Part shown: positions 37,262 through 45,545 of the stretch, piece by piece
Layout of the letters: each line of letters starts with the position of its first letter
How positions within the stretch are numbered: position 1 is the stretch's first letter
Source of the DNA: JAGREO01 sp020446285
GTDB lineage: Bacteria; Pseudomonadota; Alphaproteobacteria; Geminicoccales; Geminicoccaceae
Direction of reading: 5' to 3'
Assembly (NCBI GenBank): GCA_041398005.1
Contig: JAWKVP010000003.1
Coordinates: forward strand, 124,001-188,000
DNA length: 64,000 nt
Notes under the pieces: generated by a model
What the model was told of the DNA's origin: nothing
Databases searched by the model: none
What the model saw: the letters and a program-made list of their open reading frames with translations, nothing else
Translations under genes and position numbers: made by a program

Positions 37262-39013
37262 TCAGTGCATTTCATCGACGGGCGTCACACCCATGAGCCC
37301 CATCCCGACACGAAGAACCTCGCGGGTCGCGTCGATCAGAGCCAGACGGGCGGCGGTCAGCTCCCGGTCATCGGCTCGCAGGAACCGCAAATCGGTCAGC
37401 TCCTTGCCTCGTGTCCATAGTGTATGAAAGTCACTTGCGACATCATGCAAGTAAAAGGCGACACGATGCGGCTCCAGATGCGTCGCCGCACTCTCGATTG
37501 TTCGCGGGAAGAGTGACAGACGACGAAGAAGATTCATTTCCGCCTCGTCACCAAGCCGGGCAGCGGCCTGCGCATCGTATACCGCAGGCAGAAGATCGGC
37601 GAAACCTTCCGCCTCGGCATTGCGGAAGACCGAACAGATGCGCGCATGCGCATATTGCACATAGAAGACCGGATTGTCCCGCGACTGCTCGATCACCTTC
37701 TGCAGGTCGAATTCCAGCGGCGCGTCGTTCTTGCGGGTGAGCATGATGAACCGGAAGGCATCCTTGCCGACCTCGTCGATGACGTCGCGCATCCAGACGA
37801 TGCGTCCCGCACGCTTCGACATCTTCAGCGGCACACCCCCGTCGAGCAGGCTGACGAGGCGGCAGAGTATGATCTCCAGCCCGGCATCGCCCTCGCTGAG
37901 CGCGCGCACTGCCGCCTGCATCCGCCTGACATAACCGCCATGATCCGCCCCCCAGACATCGATCTGCCGGCCGAAACCGCGCCGGTACTTGTCGAGATGA
38001 TAGGCGAAGTCGGCGGCGAAATAGGTCCAGGCCCCGGTCGAGCGCTTGAGCGGCCGGTCGATGTCGTCGCCGAATTCGGTCGAGCGGAAGAGAAGCTGCG
38101 GCACCGCCTCCCAGTCATCGTCCGGCTTGCCCTTGGGCGGCGGCAGGGTGCCCTCGTAGATGAGCCCCTTTCCCTCGAGAAAGGCCAGCGCCTCGTCGAC
38201 CCGCCCTTTCTCGATCAGCTCCCGTTCCGAGCTGAACCGGTCGAATATGACACCGGCGGAGGCGACATCCTCCCTGATGCGAACGAGCATCGCCTCCACA
38301 CCGGCGCGGCCGAAGAGATCGCGCCATCCGGACTCGTCCGTATCCAGGTATTTTCGCCCGTACTCGTCGGCGAGCTTCCGTGCGACCGGGATCAGTTCCT
38401 CGAGCGGATAGAGCCCCTCCGGCATCTCGCCCGGCCCGTCGCCCAGAATCTCGCGATAACGATGATGGACCGAGCGGGCCAGTGCCTCGATCTGCGCGCC
38501 GCCGTCATTGACATAATATTCGCGGGTGACATCGAAGCCCGCATGTTCGAGCAGGCTCGCCAACGCGTCGCCGATCACCGTGCCGCGCGCATGCCCCACA
38601 TGCAGCGGCCCGGTCGGATTGGCGGAGCAGAACTCGACATTCACCTTCTCGCCGCCGCCCATCGCCGAACGGCCATAATCGTCGCCCGCCCCGAGAATGA
38701 CGCCGATCTGGCACTGCCAGAAGGCAGGCGCCAGCCTGAGATTGACGAAACCCGGAGGGGCCACCTCGGCGGCAAGAATATCGGCGTCCGCGAGCAGCGC
38801 CTCGGCGAGCGGAACAGCGATCTCCATCGGCTTCACCTTCGCCGCCCTGGCCAGCACCATCGCCGCATTGGTCGCGGCATCGCCATGGGCCGGATCGCGC
38901 GGCGGATCGACACCGATGCGGGACAGATCGAGCCCCGGAGCCAGTGCGCCCCGCGCCTGCAAGGCCTCGAGGGCGGCGGTCACCTTCGCCTGTAGAGTGG
39001 AGAAAACGTTCAT
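37262..39013 (-). CDS. argS: arginyl-tRNA synthetase
   Basis: 583 aa class I synthetase. From the ATG at 39013 the protein starts MNVFSTLQAKV; this ATG overlaps the dgt stop by 4 bp, supporting the choice over the ATG at 39022. The N-terminal additional domain is followed by the HIGH-type motif in NPTGPLHVGHARGTVIGD, and the catalytic KMSK motif is LKMSKRAG. The alpha-helical anticodon domain ends with the MGLMGVTPVDEMH tail, close to the family's usual PVRM-type end. Between dgt and the SPOR gene. Confidence 0.97.
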   Translation of the reverse strand: MNVFSTLQAKVTAALEALQARGALAPGLDLSRIGVDPPRDPAHGDAATNAAMVLARAAKVKPMEIAVPLAEALLADADILAAEVAPPGFVNLRLAPAFWQCQIGVILGAGDDYGRSAMGGGEKVNVEFCSANPTGPLHVGHARGTVIGDALASLLEHAGFDVTREYYVNDGGAQIEALARSVHHRYREILGDGPGEMPEGLYPLEELIPVARKLADEYGRKYLDTDESGWRDLFGRAGVEAMLVRIREDVASAGVIFDRFSSERELIEKGRVDEALAFLEGKGLIYEGTLPPPKGKPDDDWEAVPQLLFRSTEFGDDIDRPLKRSTGAWTYFAADFAYHLDKYRRGFGRQIDVWGADHGGYVRRMQAAVRALSEGDAGLEIILCRLVSLLDGGVPLKMSKRAGRIVWMRDVIDEVGKDAFRFIMLTRKNDAPLEFDLQKVIEQSRDNPVFYVQYAHARICSVFRNAEAEGFADLLPAVYDAQAAARLGDEAEMNLLRRLSLFPRTIESAATHLEPHRVAFYLHDVASDFHTLWTRGKELTDLRFLRADDRELTAARLALIDATREVLRVGMGLMGVTPVDEMH

Positions 39014-40233
39014 GGATGCCAACTCGTCATGTCGAAAAGCCGTTCATGCTCCTCGATCGCATAGCGATCGGTCATGCCGGCGATATAGTCCCGGACGGCC
39101 GCCCGTGCCGCCTCGCTCCGCGGCTCCCCGGCGGCGTCCCGCCAGCGATCCGGCAGACAGCGCGGCTCGGCGACCAGCGCATCGAAAAGACCACGCACCA
39201 GCCGCGTCGCCTTGAATGTCATGCGGCAGACCTTGTAGTGGCGATACATGCGCGCATGCAAGAACGACCGCAAAGCACTCACCGCCTCGCGCATCTCGCC
39301 CGAAAAACCGATTGCCGGCCCGCTGGCGCGGCGGACATCCATGGGCGTGGCCGGATCGAGTACGGCGATCCGCTCGCGCGCCGCACTGATCAGGTCCGCC
39401 ACCAGGTCATCGATGATGCGGCGGATCGATTCATGGATCAGACGTTCGCGTCGCACATCCGGATAGAGTGCCAGGACATTGCCGACGATCGCGCCGATAT
39501 GCGGCAATTGGCGGAGTTCCTCCAGCGTGAAGAAGGAGGCGCGCAGGCCGTCGTCGAGATCGTGGCTGCAATAGGCGACATCGTCGGCGATCCCGGCGAT
39601 CTGCGCCTCCAGCGGCGCGAAGAGTTCGAGATGCATCACCGAAGCCTGCGGATGCTCGGCGATCTGGCGCGGCCAGGGCCGTTCGAGCGGACCGTTGTGC
39701 TTGATGACCCCTTCGAGCGTCTCCGCCGAGAGATTGATCCCGTCGAAGCCGGCATAGCGCTGTTCCAGCCGCGTGAGGATGCGAAAGGACTGCAGATTGT
39801 GGTCGAAACCGCCGATATCGCGCGCCGCTTCGTTGAGCGCGGCCTCGCCGGCATGACCGAAGGGACTGTGACCGAGATCGTGCGCAAGTGCTATGGTCTC
39901 GGCCAGATCCTCGTCGACCGAAAGGGCACGGGCGATCGTCCGCGCAATCTGCGCCACTTCAAGGGAATGCGTCAGCCTCGTGCGGTAGTGGTCGCCCTCG
40001 AAATTGACCAGCACCTGCGTCTTGTGCTCGAGCCGGCGAAAGGCGGTCGAGTGGATCACCCTGTCCCGGTCGCGCTGGAATACCGAGCGATGCCGGCTCT
40101 CCTCTTCCGGCACGAGCCGGCCGGCGGTCAGATCGGGATGACAGGCAAAGGCGGCAAGGGACGGCATCGAACGATCCCGTTCGGCTGGAGAGCTGATTTC
40201 CGGCAATAGCGGCCGCGACGGTTCGACCGTCAT
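39010..40233 (-). CDS. dgt: deoxyguanosinetriphosphate triphosphohydrolase-like protein
   Basis: 407 aa HD-domain phosphohydrolase removing triphosphate from dNTPs. The start at the ATG at 40233 gives the usual alphaproteobacterial length; the ATG at 40167 is a possible shorter start, and the frame stays open to 40455 across the erpA promoter, which is unlikely to be coding. Metal-site motifs are HYRTRLTHSLEVAQ (His), IALAHDLGHSPFGHAGE (His-Asp) and the later DDVAYCSHDLDDG (Asp). Divergent from erpA and coupled to argS; dgt-erpA-xthA is a conserved neighbourhood. Confidence 0.92.
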   Translation of the reverse strand: MTVEPSRPLLPEISSPAERDRSMPSLAAFACHPDLTAGRLVPEEESRHRSVFQRDRDRVIHSTAFRRLEHKTQVLVNFEGDHYRTRLTHSLEVAQIARTIARALSVDEDLAETIALAHDLGHSPFGHAGEAALNEAARDIGGFDHNLQSFRILTRLEQRYAGFDGINLSAETLEGVIKHNGPLERPWPRQIAEHPQASVMHLELFAPLEAQIAGIADDVAYCSHDLDDGLRASFFTLEELRQLPHIGAIVGNVLALYPDVRRERLIHESIRRIIDDLVADLISAARERIAVLDPATPMDVRRASGPAIGFSGEMREAVSALRSFLHARMYRHYKVCRMTFKATRLVRGLFDALVAEPRCLPDRWRDAAGEPRSEAARAAVRDYIAGMTDRYAIEEHERLFDMTSWHP

Positions 40234-40269
40234 TGCGGATGACGGCCTGCATGACGGCATGAAGCGGGT

Positions 40270-40297
40270 TTGACAAGTCCAGTCAACGGCATACATA
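40270..40297 (+). promoter_or_regulatory. sigma70-type promoter for erpA
   Basis: TTGACA (40270-40275) and TACATA (40292-40297) with a 16-bp spacer in the dgt/erpA divergent region. Predicted leader to the erpA ATG is about 50 nt. Confidence 0.5.
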
Positions 40298-40354
40298 TCA
40301 TGGCATGACCATATCCGGGAAATGCGGGGCGTTCCGCGCCCAAGGCGAGTGTGA

Positions 40355-40732
40355 ATGATGAGTGTCGAAAACGCGCCCACGGCGACAGCCGGCAAAGAAC
40401 GTCCGTCCCCCCTCGTCGTCACCGACAGCGCCGCGAGGCGGATCGGCGCGATCATCGAGGCGGAAGGACGCCCCGAGCTGAGATTGCGGGTGAGCGTCAG
40501 CGGCGGCGGCTGTTCGGGCTTCCAGTATCATTTCGATCTGGACGACAGCAGCGAGCCGGACGACATCCTGATCGAGCGTGGCGGCGTCGCGGTCGTGGTC
40601 GACGGCATGTCGCTCATCTATGTGCTGGGATCAACACTGGACTATGTCGAGAACCTGACCGGCTCATACTTCAGGGTCGACAATCCCAACGCCAGTTCGT
40701 CCTGCGGCTGCGGAACCTCCTTCTCGATCTGA
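40355..40732 (+). CDS. erpA: A-type iron-sulfur carrier protein ErpA/IscA
   Basis: 125 aa (start at 40355 or at the next codon, both ATG). Carries Fe-S clusters to apoproteins. The three cluster cysteines are C53 in GGGCSGFQY and C117 and C119 in the SSSCGCGTSFSI tail, which matches the ErpA type. The first 17 residues form a variable extension. Upstream of xthA by 28 bp. Clients in this window would include the formate dehydrogenase subunits and HemN. Confidence 0.94.
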   Translation: MMSVENAPTATAGKERPSPLVVTDSAARRIGAIIEAEGRPELRLRVSVSGGGCSGFQYHFDLDDSSEPDDILIERGGVAVVVDGMSLIYVLGSTLDYVENLTGSYFRVDNPNASSSCGCGTSFSI

Positions 40733-40760
40733 GCGATCAAACCGGCGGAAACGGAACAAG

Positions 40761-41549
40761 ATGCGGATCGTCACCTGGAACGTCAATTCGATCCGCAAGC
40801 GCGAGGAGATCGTCCGCGACTGGTTGCGGGATCATGCACCCGACGTGCTCCTCCTGCAGGAAACCAAGGTCACCGACGACAAGTTTCCGGGAACGTCCTT
40901 CGAGGAGATCGGCTACAGGCTCGCGATCCACGGCCAGCCGGGCCTCAACGGTGTCGCGATCCTCAGCCGTCATGAGCTGACCGATATACGCACCGGCCTC
41001 GACGGCGAGGAGGGCGACGAACAGGCCCGCTATATCGAGGCAATGACGGCTGGCGTGCGCGTGGTCTCGGTCTATGTCCCCAACGGCACAACTGTCGGCA
41101 GTGACAAGTTCGACTACAAGCTGCGTTTCTTCGCCCGTCTGCAACGCCGGATCCGGGCCCTCCTCGAAGCCGGGGAAACGTTCGTCATCGGCGGTGACTA
41201 CAATGTCGCCCCCGATTCGATCGACGTCTACGATCCGCGGGCCTGCGCCGGCGAGATCTGCTTTCACGACGATGAGCGACGGGCGTTCCGTTCCATGCTG
41301 TGGAACGGCGTCTACGACGCGTTCCGTTCGGTCCACGCCACCCGCCGGCAGTTCAGCTGGTGGGACATGCGGGGCGGCTCGTGGGAGCGTGACGAGGGCA
41401 TGCGCATCGATCACCTGCTCCTGTCACCCGAGGCTCTCGACCGGCTCGAGGGTTCGGACGCGGATCCATCGACGCGCGGCGGCAAGGGCGTGTCCGATCA
41501 CATTCCCGTATGGTGCGATATCGGCGAATCGCAGCGACCTCGATGGTGA
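40761..41549 (+). CDS. xthA: exodeoxyribonuclease III (Mg2+-dependent AP endonuclease)
   Basis: 262 aa base-excision-repair nuclease. Catalytic motifs of the EEP superfamily are complete: WNVNSIR at the N-terminus, LLQETKV with E34, GDYNVAPD, and the C-terminal GVSDHIPVW with the Asp-His pair. The RIDHLLLS strand is also typical. It follows erpA with a 28-bp gap, probably in one transcript. Length matches bacterial XthA. Confidence 0.96.
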   Translation: MRIVTWNVNSIRKREEIVRDWLRDHAPDVLLLQETKVTDDKFPGTSFEEIGYRLAIHGQPGLNGVAILSRHELTDIRTGLDGEEGDEQARYIEAMTAGVRVVSVYVPNGTTVGSDKFDYKLRFFARLQRRIRALLEAGETFVIGGDYNVAPDSIDVYDPRACAGEICFHDDERRAFRSMLWNGVYDAFRSVHATRRQFSWWDMRGGSWERDEGMRIDHLLLSPEALDRLEGSDADPSTRGGKGVSDHIPVWCDIGESQRPRW

Positions 41550-41640
41550 CGCGGGTACGGGAAATGGTATAGGGAAGCGCTGAACCCCGGGCCGTGCGCA
41601 TGCCGGCCCTCCAACGTCGAGAAAAGTCAAAAGGTCGGGA

Positions 41641-43431
41641 ATGCCAGCGATGAAGATGACGACGGAAGAAGCCTTCGTGAAAGTGCTGCAAAGGCACGGC
41701 ATCGAACATGCCTTCGGTATCATCGGCTCCGCCTTCATGCCCATCTCCGACCTTTTCCCCAGGGCCGGCATCACCTTCTGGGACGTGGCGCACGAGACCA
41801 ATGGCGGGCTGATGTGCGACGGCTACAGCCGCGCCACCGGCAAGATGGCCATGGCCATCGCCCAGAACGGTCCGGGCATCACGGGCTTCGTCACCGCCGT
41901 CAAGACCGCCTACTGGAATCATACGCCGATGCTGGTGGTGACCCCGCAGGCCGCCAACAAGACCATCGGCCAGGGCGGCTTCCAGGAAGTGGAGCAGATG
42001 GCTCTCTTCCGCGACATGGTCTGCTATCAGGAAGAAGTCCGCGATGCCTCCCGCATCGCCGAAGTGCTCAACCGGGTCATCATGAAGGCCCGCCGCCTCT
42101 CCGCCCCGGCGCAGATCAACGTCCCGCGCGATTTCTGGACGCAGGTCATCGACATCCAGCTTCCGGCGATCATCGAGTTCGAGCGTCCTTCGGGCGGTCC
42201 GGCCGCGATTGCCGAAGCGGCGAAACTCCTGAGCGAGGCGACGTTTCCCGTCATTCTCAACGGTGCCGGCGTGGTGCTCGCCGGCGGCATCGACGCTTCG
42301 CGCAAGCTCGCCGAACGGCTTGATGCACCGGTCTGCTGCAATTACCAGCACAACGACGCCTTCCCCGGCTCGCATCCGCTCTTCGCCGGCCCGCTCGGCT
42401 ATAATGGTTCCAAGGCAGCCATGGAGTTGATCCGCAAGGCCGATGTCGTGCTGGCGCTCGGCACGCGCCTCAATCCCTTCTCCACCCTGCCCGGCTACGG
42501 CATGGATTACTGGCCGAATGATGCGAAGCTCATTCAGGTCGACATTAATCCCGACCGCATCGGCCTGACCAAGCCCGTTGCCGTCGGCATCATCGGCGAT
42601 GCGAAGATGGTGGCCGAACAGATCCTCGACGAGCTGGCAGCGGATGCCGGCGACGCCGGTCGCGAGGACCGCAAGCATCTGATCACGCAGACGAAATCCG
42701 CATGGGCGCAGGAACTGACCTCGCTCGACCATGAGGAAGACGATCCCGGCACCACCTGGAACGAGCGTTCGCGCGACCGGCAGCCGGAGCTGATGAGCCC
42801 GCGCATGGCATGGCGGGCCATCCAGTCGGCATTGCCGGAAGATGCGATCATCTCCTCCGACATCGGCAACAATTGCGCCATCGGCAACGCCTACCCGACC
42901 TTCGAGAAGGGTCGCAAATATCTGGCCCCCGGCCTGTTCGGCCCCTGCGGCTACGGCTTTCCCTCGATCATCGGTGCCAAGATCGGCTGCCCGGACACGC
43001 CCGTTGTCGGCTTTGCTGGCGACGGCGCCTTCGGCATCTCCATGAACGAGATGACTTCCTGCGGCCGCGAGAGCTGGCCGGCGATCACGATGGTCGTCTT
43101 CCGCAACTTCCAGTGGGGTGCGGAAAAGCGCAATACGACACTGTGGTACGAGGACAATTTTGTCGGCACCGAGCTCAATCCCGACGTCACCTATGCCGGC
43201 ATCGCCAGGGCATGCGGCTTCGAAGGCGTGCGCGTCCAGACCATGGACGAACTGACCGAAGCCCTGCGCAAGGCGGTCGACGCGCAGATGAACGAGAAGA
43301 AAACCACCTTCATCGAAGTCCTCCTCAACCAGGAACTCGGCGAACCCTTCCGCCGCGACGCGATGAAAAAGCCGACCGTCGTCGCTGGCATCGACGGCAA
43401 GGACATGCAACCGCAGAAGGGCGCTGCGTGA
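41641..43431 (+). CDS. xsc: sulfoacetaldehyde acetyltransferase (Xsc)
   Basis: 596 aa ThDP-dependent enzyme converting sulfoacetaldehyde plus phosphate to acetyl phosphate and sulfite, the central step of taurine and isethionate breakdown. The sequence follows Xsc closely (TTEEAFVKVLQRHGIEHAF, ITFWDVAHETNGGLMCDGY, NKTIGQGGFQEVEQMALF), not acetolactate synthase. The ThDP/Mg2+ motif is GDGAFGISMNEM followed later by FRNFQWGAEKRNT. The start at 41641 has AGG 6 bp upstream. The usual partner pta (phosphotransacetylase) and the taurine uptake and oxidation genes are not adjacent. Downstream lies the low-GC zinc-ribbon gene. Confidence 0.93.
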   Translation: MPAMKMTTEEAFVKVLQRHGIEHAFGIIGSAFMPISDLFPRAGITFWDVAHETNGGLMCDGYSRATGKMAMAIAQNGPGITGFVTAVKTAYWNHTPMLVVTPQAANKTIGQGGFQEVEQMALFRDMVCYQEEVRDASRIAEVLNRVIMKARRLSAPAQINVPRDFWTQVIDIQLPAIIEFERPSGGPAAIAEAAKLLSEATFPVILNGAGVVLAGGIDASRKLAERLDAPVCCNYQHNDAFPGSHPLFAGPLGYNGSKAAMELIRKADVVLALGTRLNPFSTLPGYGMDYWPNDAKLIQVDINPDRIGLTKPVAVGIIGDAKMVAEQILDELAADAGDAGREDRKHLITQTKSAWAQELTSLDHEEDDPGTTWNERSRDRQPELMSPRMAWRAIQSALPEDAIISSDIGNNCAIGNAYPTFEKGRKYLAPGLFGPCGYGFPSIIGAKIGCPDTPVVGFAGDGAFGISMNEMTSCGRESWPAITMVVFRNFQWGAEKRNTTLWYEDNFVGTELNPDVTYAGIARACGFEGVRVQTMDELTEALRKAVDAQMNEKKTTFIEVLLNQELGEPFRRDAMKKPTVVAGIDGKDMQPQKGAA

Positions 43432-43503
43432 CTACCTTTTTTTCTCGCGTAAAAGTTGAATACACCTATTGACGCCACATCGAACCGAGCTATGTATGTG
43501 CGC

Positions 43504-43923
43504 ATGACCAAGCAAGCTCAGTCACCCGTATCTTGCGCCGAATGTGGAGTGAGGCTTCCGGACGAACGAGGCCCCGACCGGTTGCCATGCCCTGCATGCG
43601 GCGGTAAACGGCGTGCGTTTAACGAGACCATAAGTGTCGGCGCTCAGTTAGAAATGGGTATTCTAACTCAAGGAAAATCTGGGAAAAAGATCGGCAGGAG
43701 GGGGCCAGCTTATTGGTGGCAGGAAAAAAAGGAACTTTATCGAAAGACTGGCGAGTGGCAAGTCATTGTTCGTGATTTTAACCGAGAAAATGATCGATAT
43801 CGGGAAGTCATCAGGGATGTAAAAACTGGCACTATAGTAAAAAAAATCGAGGAGCCCTTAAGCGAACATATTGGGCATGGCAGCGCCAAGAAAAGCCTTG
43901 GCGAACCTGAAAATGGTGGCTGA
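43504..43923 (+). CDS. low-GC zinc-ribbon protein, probably acquired
   Basis: 139 aa from the ATG at 43504. The frame is open upstream to an ATG at 43492 and a TTG at 43456, but a promoter-like TTGACG-N16-TATGTA pair (43469-43496) would place transcription start near 43503 and favour the short form. The N-terminal zinc ribbon has C11-x2-C14 and C29-x2-C32. The C-terminal half has FNRENDRYREVIRD and EEPLSEHIGHGSAKK, which resemble a widespread but uncharacterised accessory protein family. Local GC is about 40-45%, far below the neighbours, and codon use is A/T-rich, suggesting horizontal acquisition. Function unknown; inserted between xsc and hemN. Confidence 0.75.
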   Translation: MTKQAQSPVSCAECGVRLPDERGPDRLPCPACGGKRRAFNETISVGAQLEMGILTQGKSGKKIGRRGPAYWWQEKKELYRKTGEWQVIVRDFNRENDRYREVIRDVKTGTIVKKIEEPLSEHIGHGSAKKSLGEPENGG

Positions 43924-44030
43924 TGATTTTCGACACCAGGATCCGCTACAAGTCCTGGAACTTCGGCGGCGCTAAGAAGCATACGTAAGCACAATCCGAA
44001 ACCGTTGTGTTCAGGATATCCGGCCAACGT

Positions 44031-44044
44031 TTGATCCTGATCAA
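44031..44044 (+). promoter_or_regulatory. FNR/FixK-type binding site upstream of hemN
   Basis: TTGATCCTGATCAA is a perfect match to the FNR/Anr/FixK consensus TTGAT-N4-ATCAA, centred about 71 bp before the hemN ATG. At class II spacing (-41.5), transcription would start near 44079. It predicts oxygen-limited induction of hemN. Confidence 0.8.
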
Positions 44045-44108
44045 TGCGGCATCTGCTCATTCAGTCGAAAAGCCTCTTCCTGTATGCTCGTCGATCAAGC
44101 GGAAAAAA

Positions 44109-45461
44109 ATGCGTGAGGAATGGGTTCGGTTGTTTGAGGGGGCTCGGGTGCCGCGTTACACCAGCTATCCGACGGCGCCGCATTTCTCCGCGAAGATCGG
44201 TGCGGACGATTATCGGGAATGGCTTGGCGGGCTGACGGGCGGTGAGCGTGTGTCGCTCTATCTGCATGTGCCCTTCTGTCATCAGCTCTGCTGGTATTGC
44301 GGCTGCAACACAACGGTGACCCGGAACCCCGGGCGCATCAACCGCTATGCCGGCTATCTGATGCGCGAGCTCGATCTGGTCGCGGCGGCGCTGCCGGTGC
44401 GACCCGTGCTCTCGCATCTGCACTGGGGCGGCGGAACGCCGACGACACTCGGCAACCGTCAACTGACCGATCTCATGAAGCTGGTGCAGGAGGTCTTCAC
44501 CTTCGAGGCAGATGCCGAGATCGCCATCGAGATCGATCCGCGAACGTTCGACGGACGCGACATCGGGGCGCTCGCCGGTGCCGGCTTCAACAGGGTGAGC
44601 ATCGGTGTCCAGACCTTCGACCCGCAGGTGCAGGAAGCCATCAACCGGGTCCAGGATTTCGCCTGCGTCGAACGGGCCGTAGCGGGGCTGCGCGCCGCGG
44701 GTATCGACAATATCTCGATGGATCTCCTCTACGGCCTGCCTCACCAGAGTGTGGACAATCTGAGGGCGACCGTTGCCGATGTGCTCGAACTGCGCCCGGC
44801 ACGCATCTCGCTCTTCGGCTATGCGCATCTGCCGGCACGCATCCTTCACCAGCGCATGATCGATACGAATGCCCTTGCCGGCCCGGCCGAACGGGTCGCA
44901 CAGTTCGAGGCGGTTCACGACGCCCTCGTCGATGCGGGCTACATCGCCATCGGTCTCGACCATTTCGCCCTGCCCGGCGACGCGATGGCTGTCGCCTGGC
45001 GCACCGGCACGCTGCGGCGCAATTTCCAGGGCTACACGACGGACCTTGCGGACGCGCTCATCGGCATCGGCGCATCCTCGATCGGCAGCCTGCCGAGAGG
45101 TTATGTGCAGAATCATGTTCGAACGGACCACTGGCGCGCGGCCATCGACGACGGACGGCTGCCGGTTGCAAGAGGCATCGCCCTCGACCCCCAGATGCGG
45201 CTCGATCGCGCCATCATCGAGGCGATCATGTGCGGCGGCCGGGTGGATCTCGATCGCCTGTCGAAGGACTTCGGGATGCCGGTACAGGCGGCCGAACCCC
45301 GTCCCGACGCAATGAATAGACTGTTCGAGCTCGGCATCGCCCGGCGCGAGGGAGCATCCATCGAGGTGAACGAGGAATGCCGCCCGCTTCTGCGCGTCGT
45401 CGCCGCCGCCTTCGACCGTTTTCTCGACCCGGACGAAGCACGCCACGCCGCCGCGCTCTGA
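44109..45461 (+). CDS. hemN: oxygen-independent coproporphyrinogen III oxidase HemN
   Basis: 450 aa radical-SAM enzyme that makes protoporphyrinogen IX precursors without oxygen. The start is the ATG at 44109 (MREEWVRLFEGARVPRYTSYPTAP). The radical-SAM cluster cysteines are C57, C61 and C64 with the additional C66 (PFCHQLCWYCGCN), as in true HemN and not HemW. WGGGTPT and the SIGVQTFDPQVQEAINR strand follow. The C-terminal HemN domain is complete. A perfect FNR-type site lies upstream, which fits anaerobic or microaerobic regulation. Confidence 0.95.
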   Translation: MREEWVRLFEGARVPRYTSYPTAPHFSAKIGADDYREWLGGLTGGERVSLYLHVPFCHQLCWYCGCNTTVTRNPGRINRYAGYLMRELDLVAAALPVRPVLSHLHWGGGTPTTLGNRQLTDLMKLVQEVFTFEADAEIAIEIDPRTFDGRDIGALAGAGFNRVSIGVQTFDPQVQEAINRVQDFACVERAVAGLRAAGIDNISMDLLYGLPHQSVDNLRATVADVLELRPARISLFGYAHLPARILHQRMIDTNALAGPAERVAQFEAVHDALVDAGYIAIGLDHFALPGDAMAVAWRTGTLRRNFQGYTTDLADALIGIGASSIGSLPRGYVQNHVRTDHWRAAIDDGRLPVARGIALDPQMRLDRAIIEAIMCGGRVDLDRLSKDFGMPVQAAEPRPDAMNRLFELGIARREGASIEVNEECRPLLRVVAAAFDRFLDPDEARHAAAL

Positions 45462-45545
45462 CAACCTGCCGACTGCAAGCTGCAACGTTTGCGGCTCTGG
45501 ACGCATCGCCGGCGGCTGTGCTTATCTGCCCGCGCTGGAGGATTC

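Noticed and set aside
41641..43431. Acetolactate synthase as the identity of the ThDP enzyme
   Set aside because: Sequence follows Xsc-specific stretches from the N-terminus on, including the HETNGGLMCDGY and QGGFQEVEQMALF segments.
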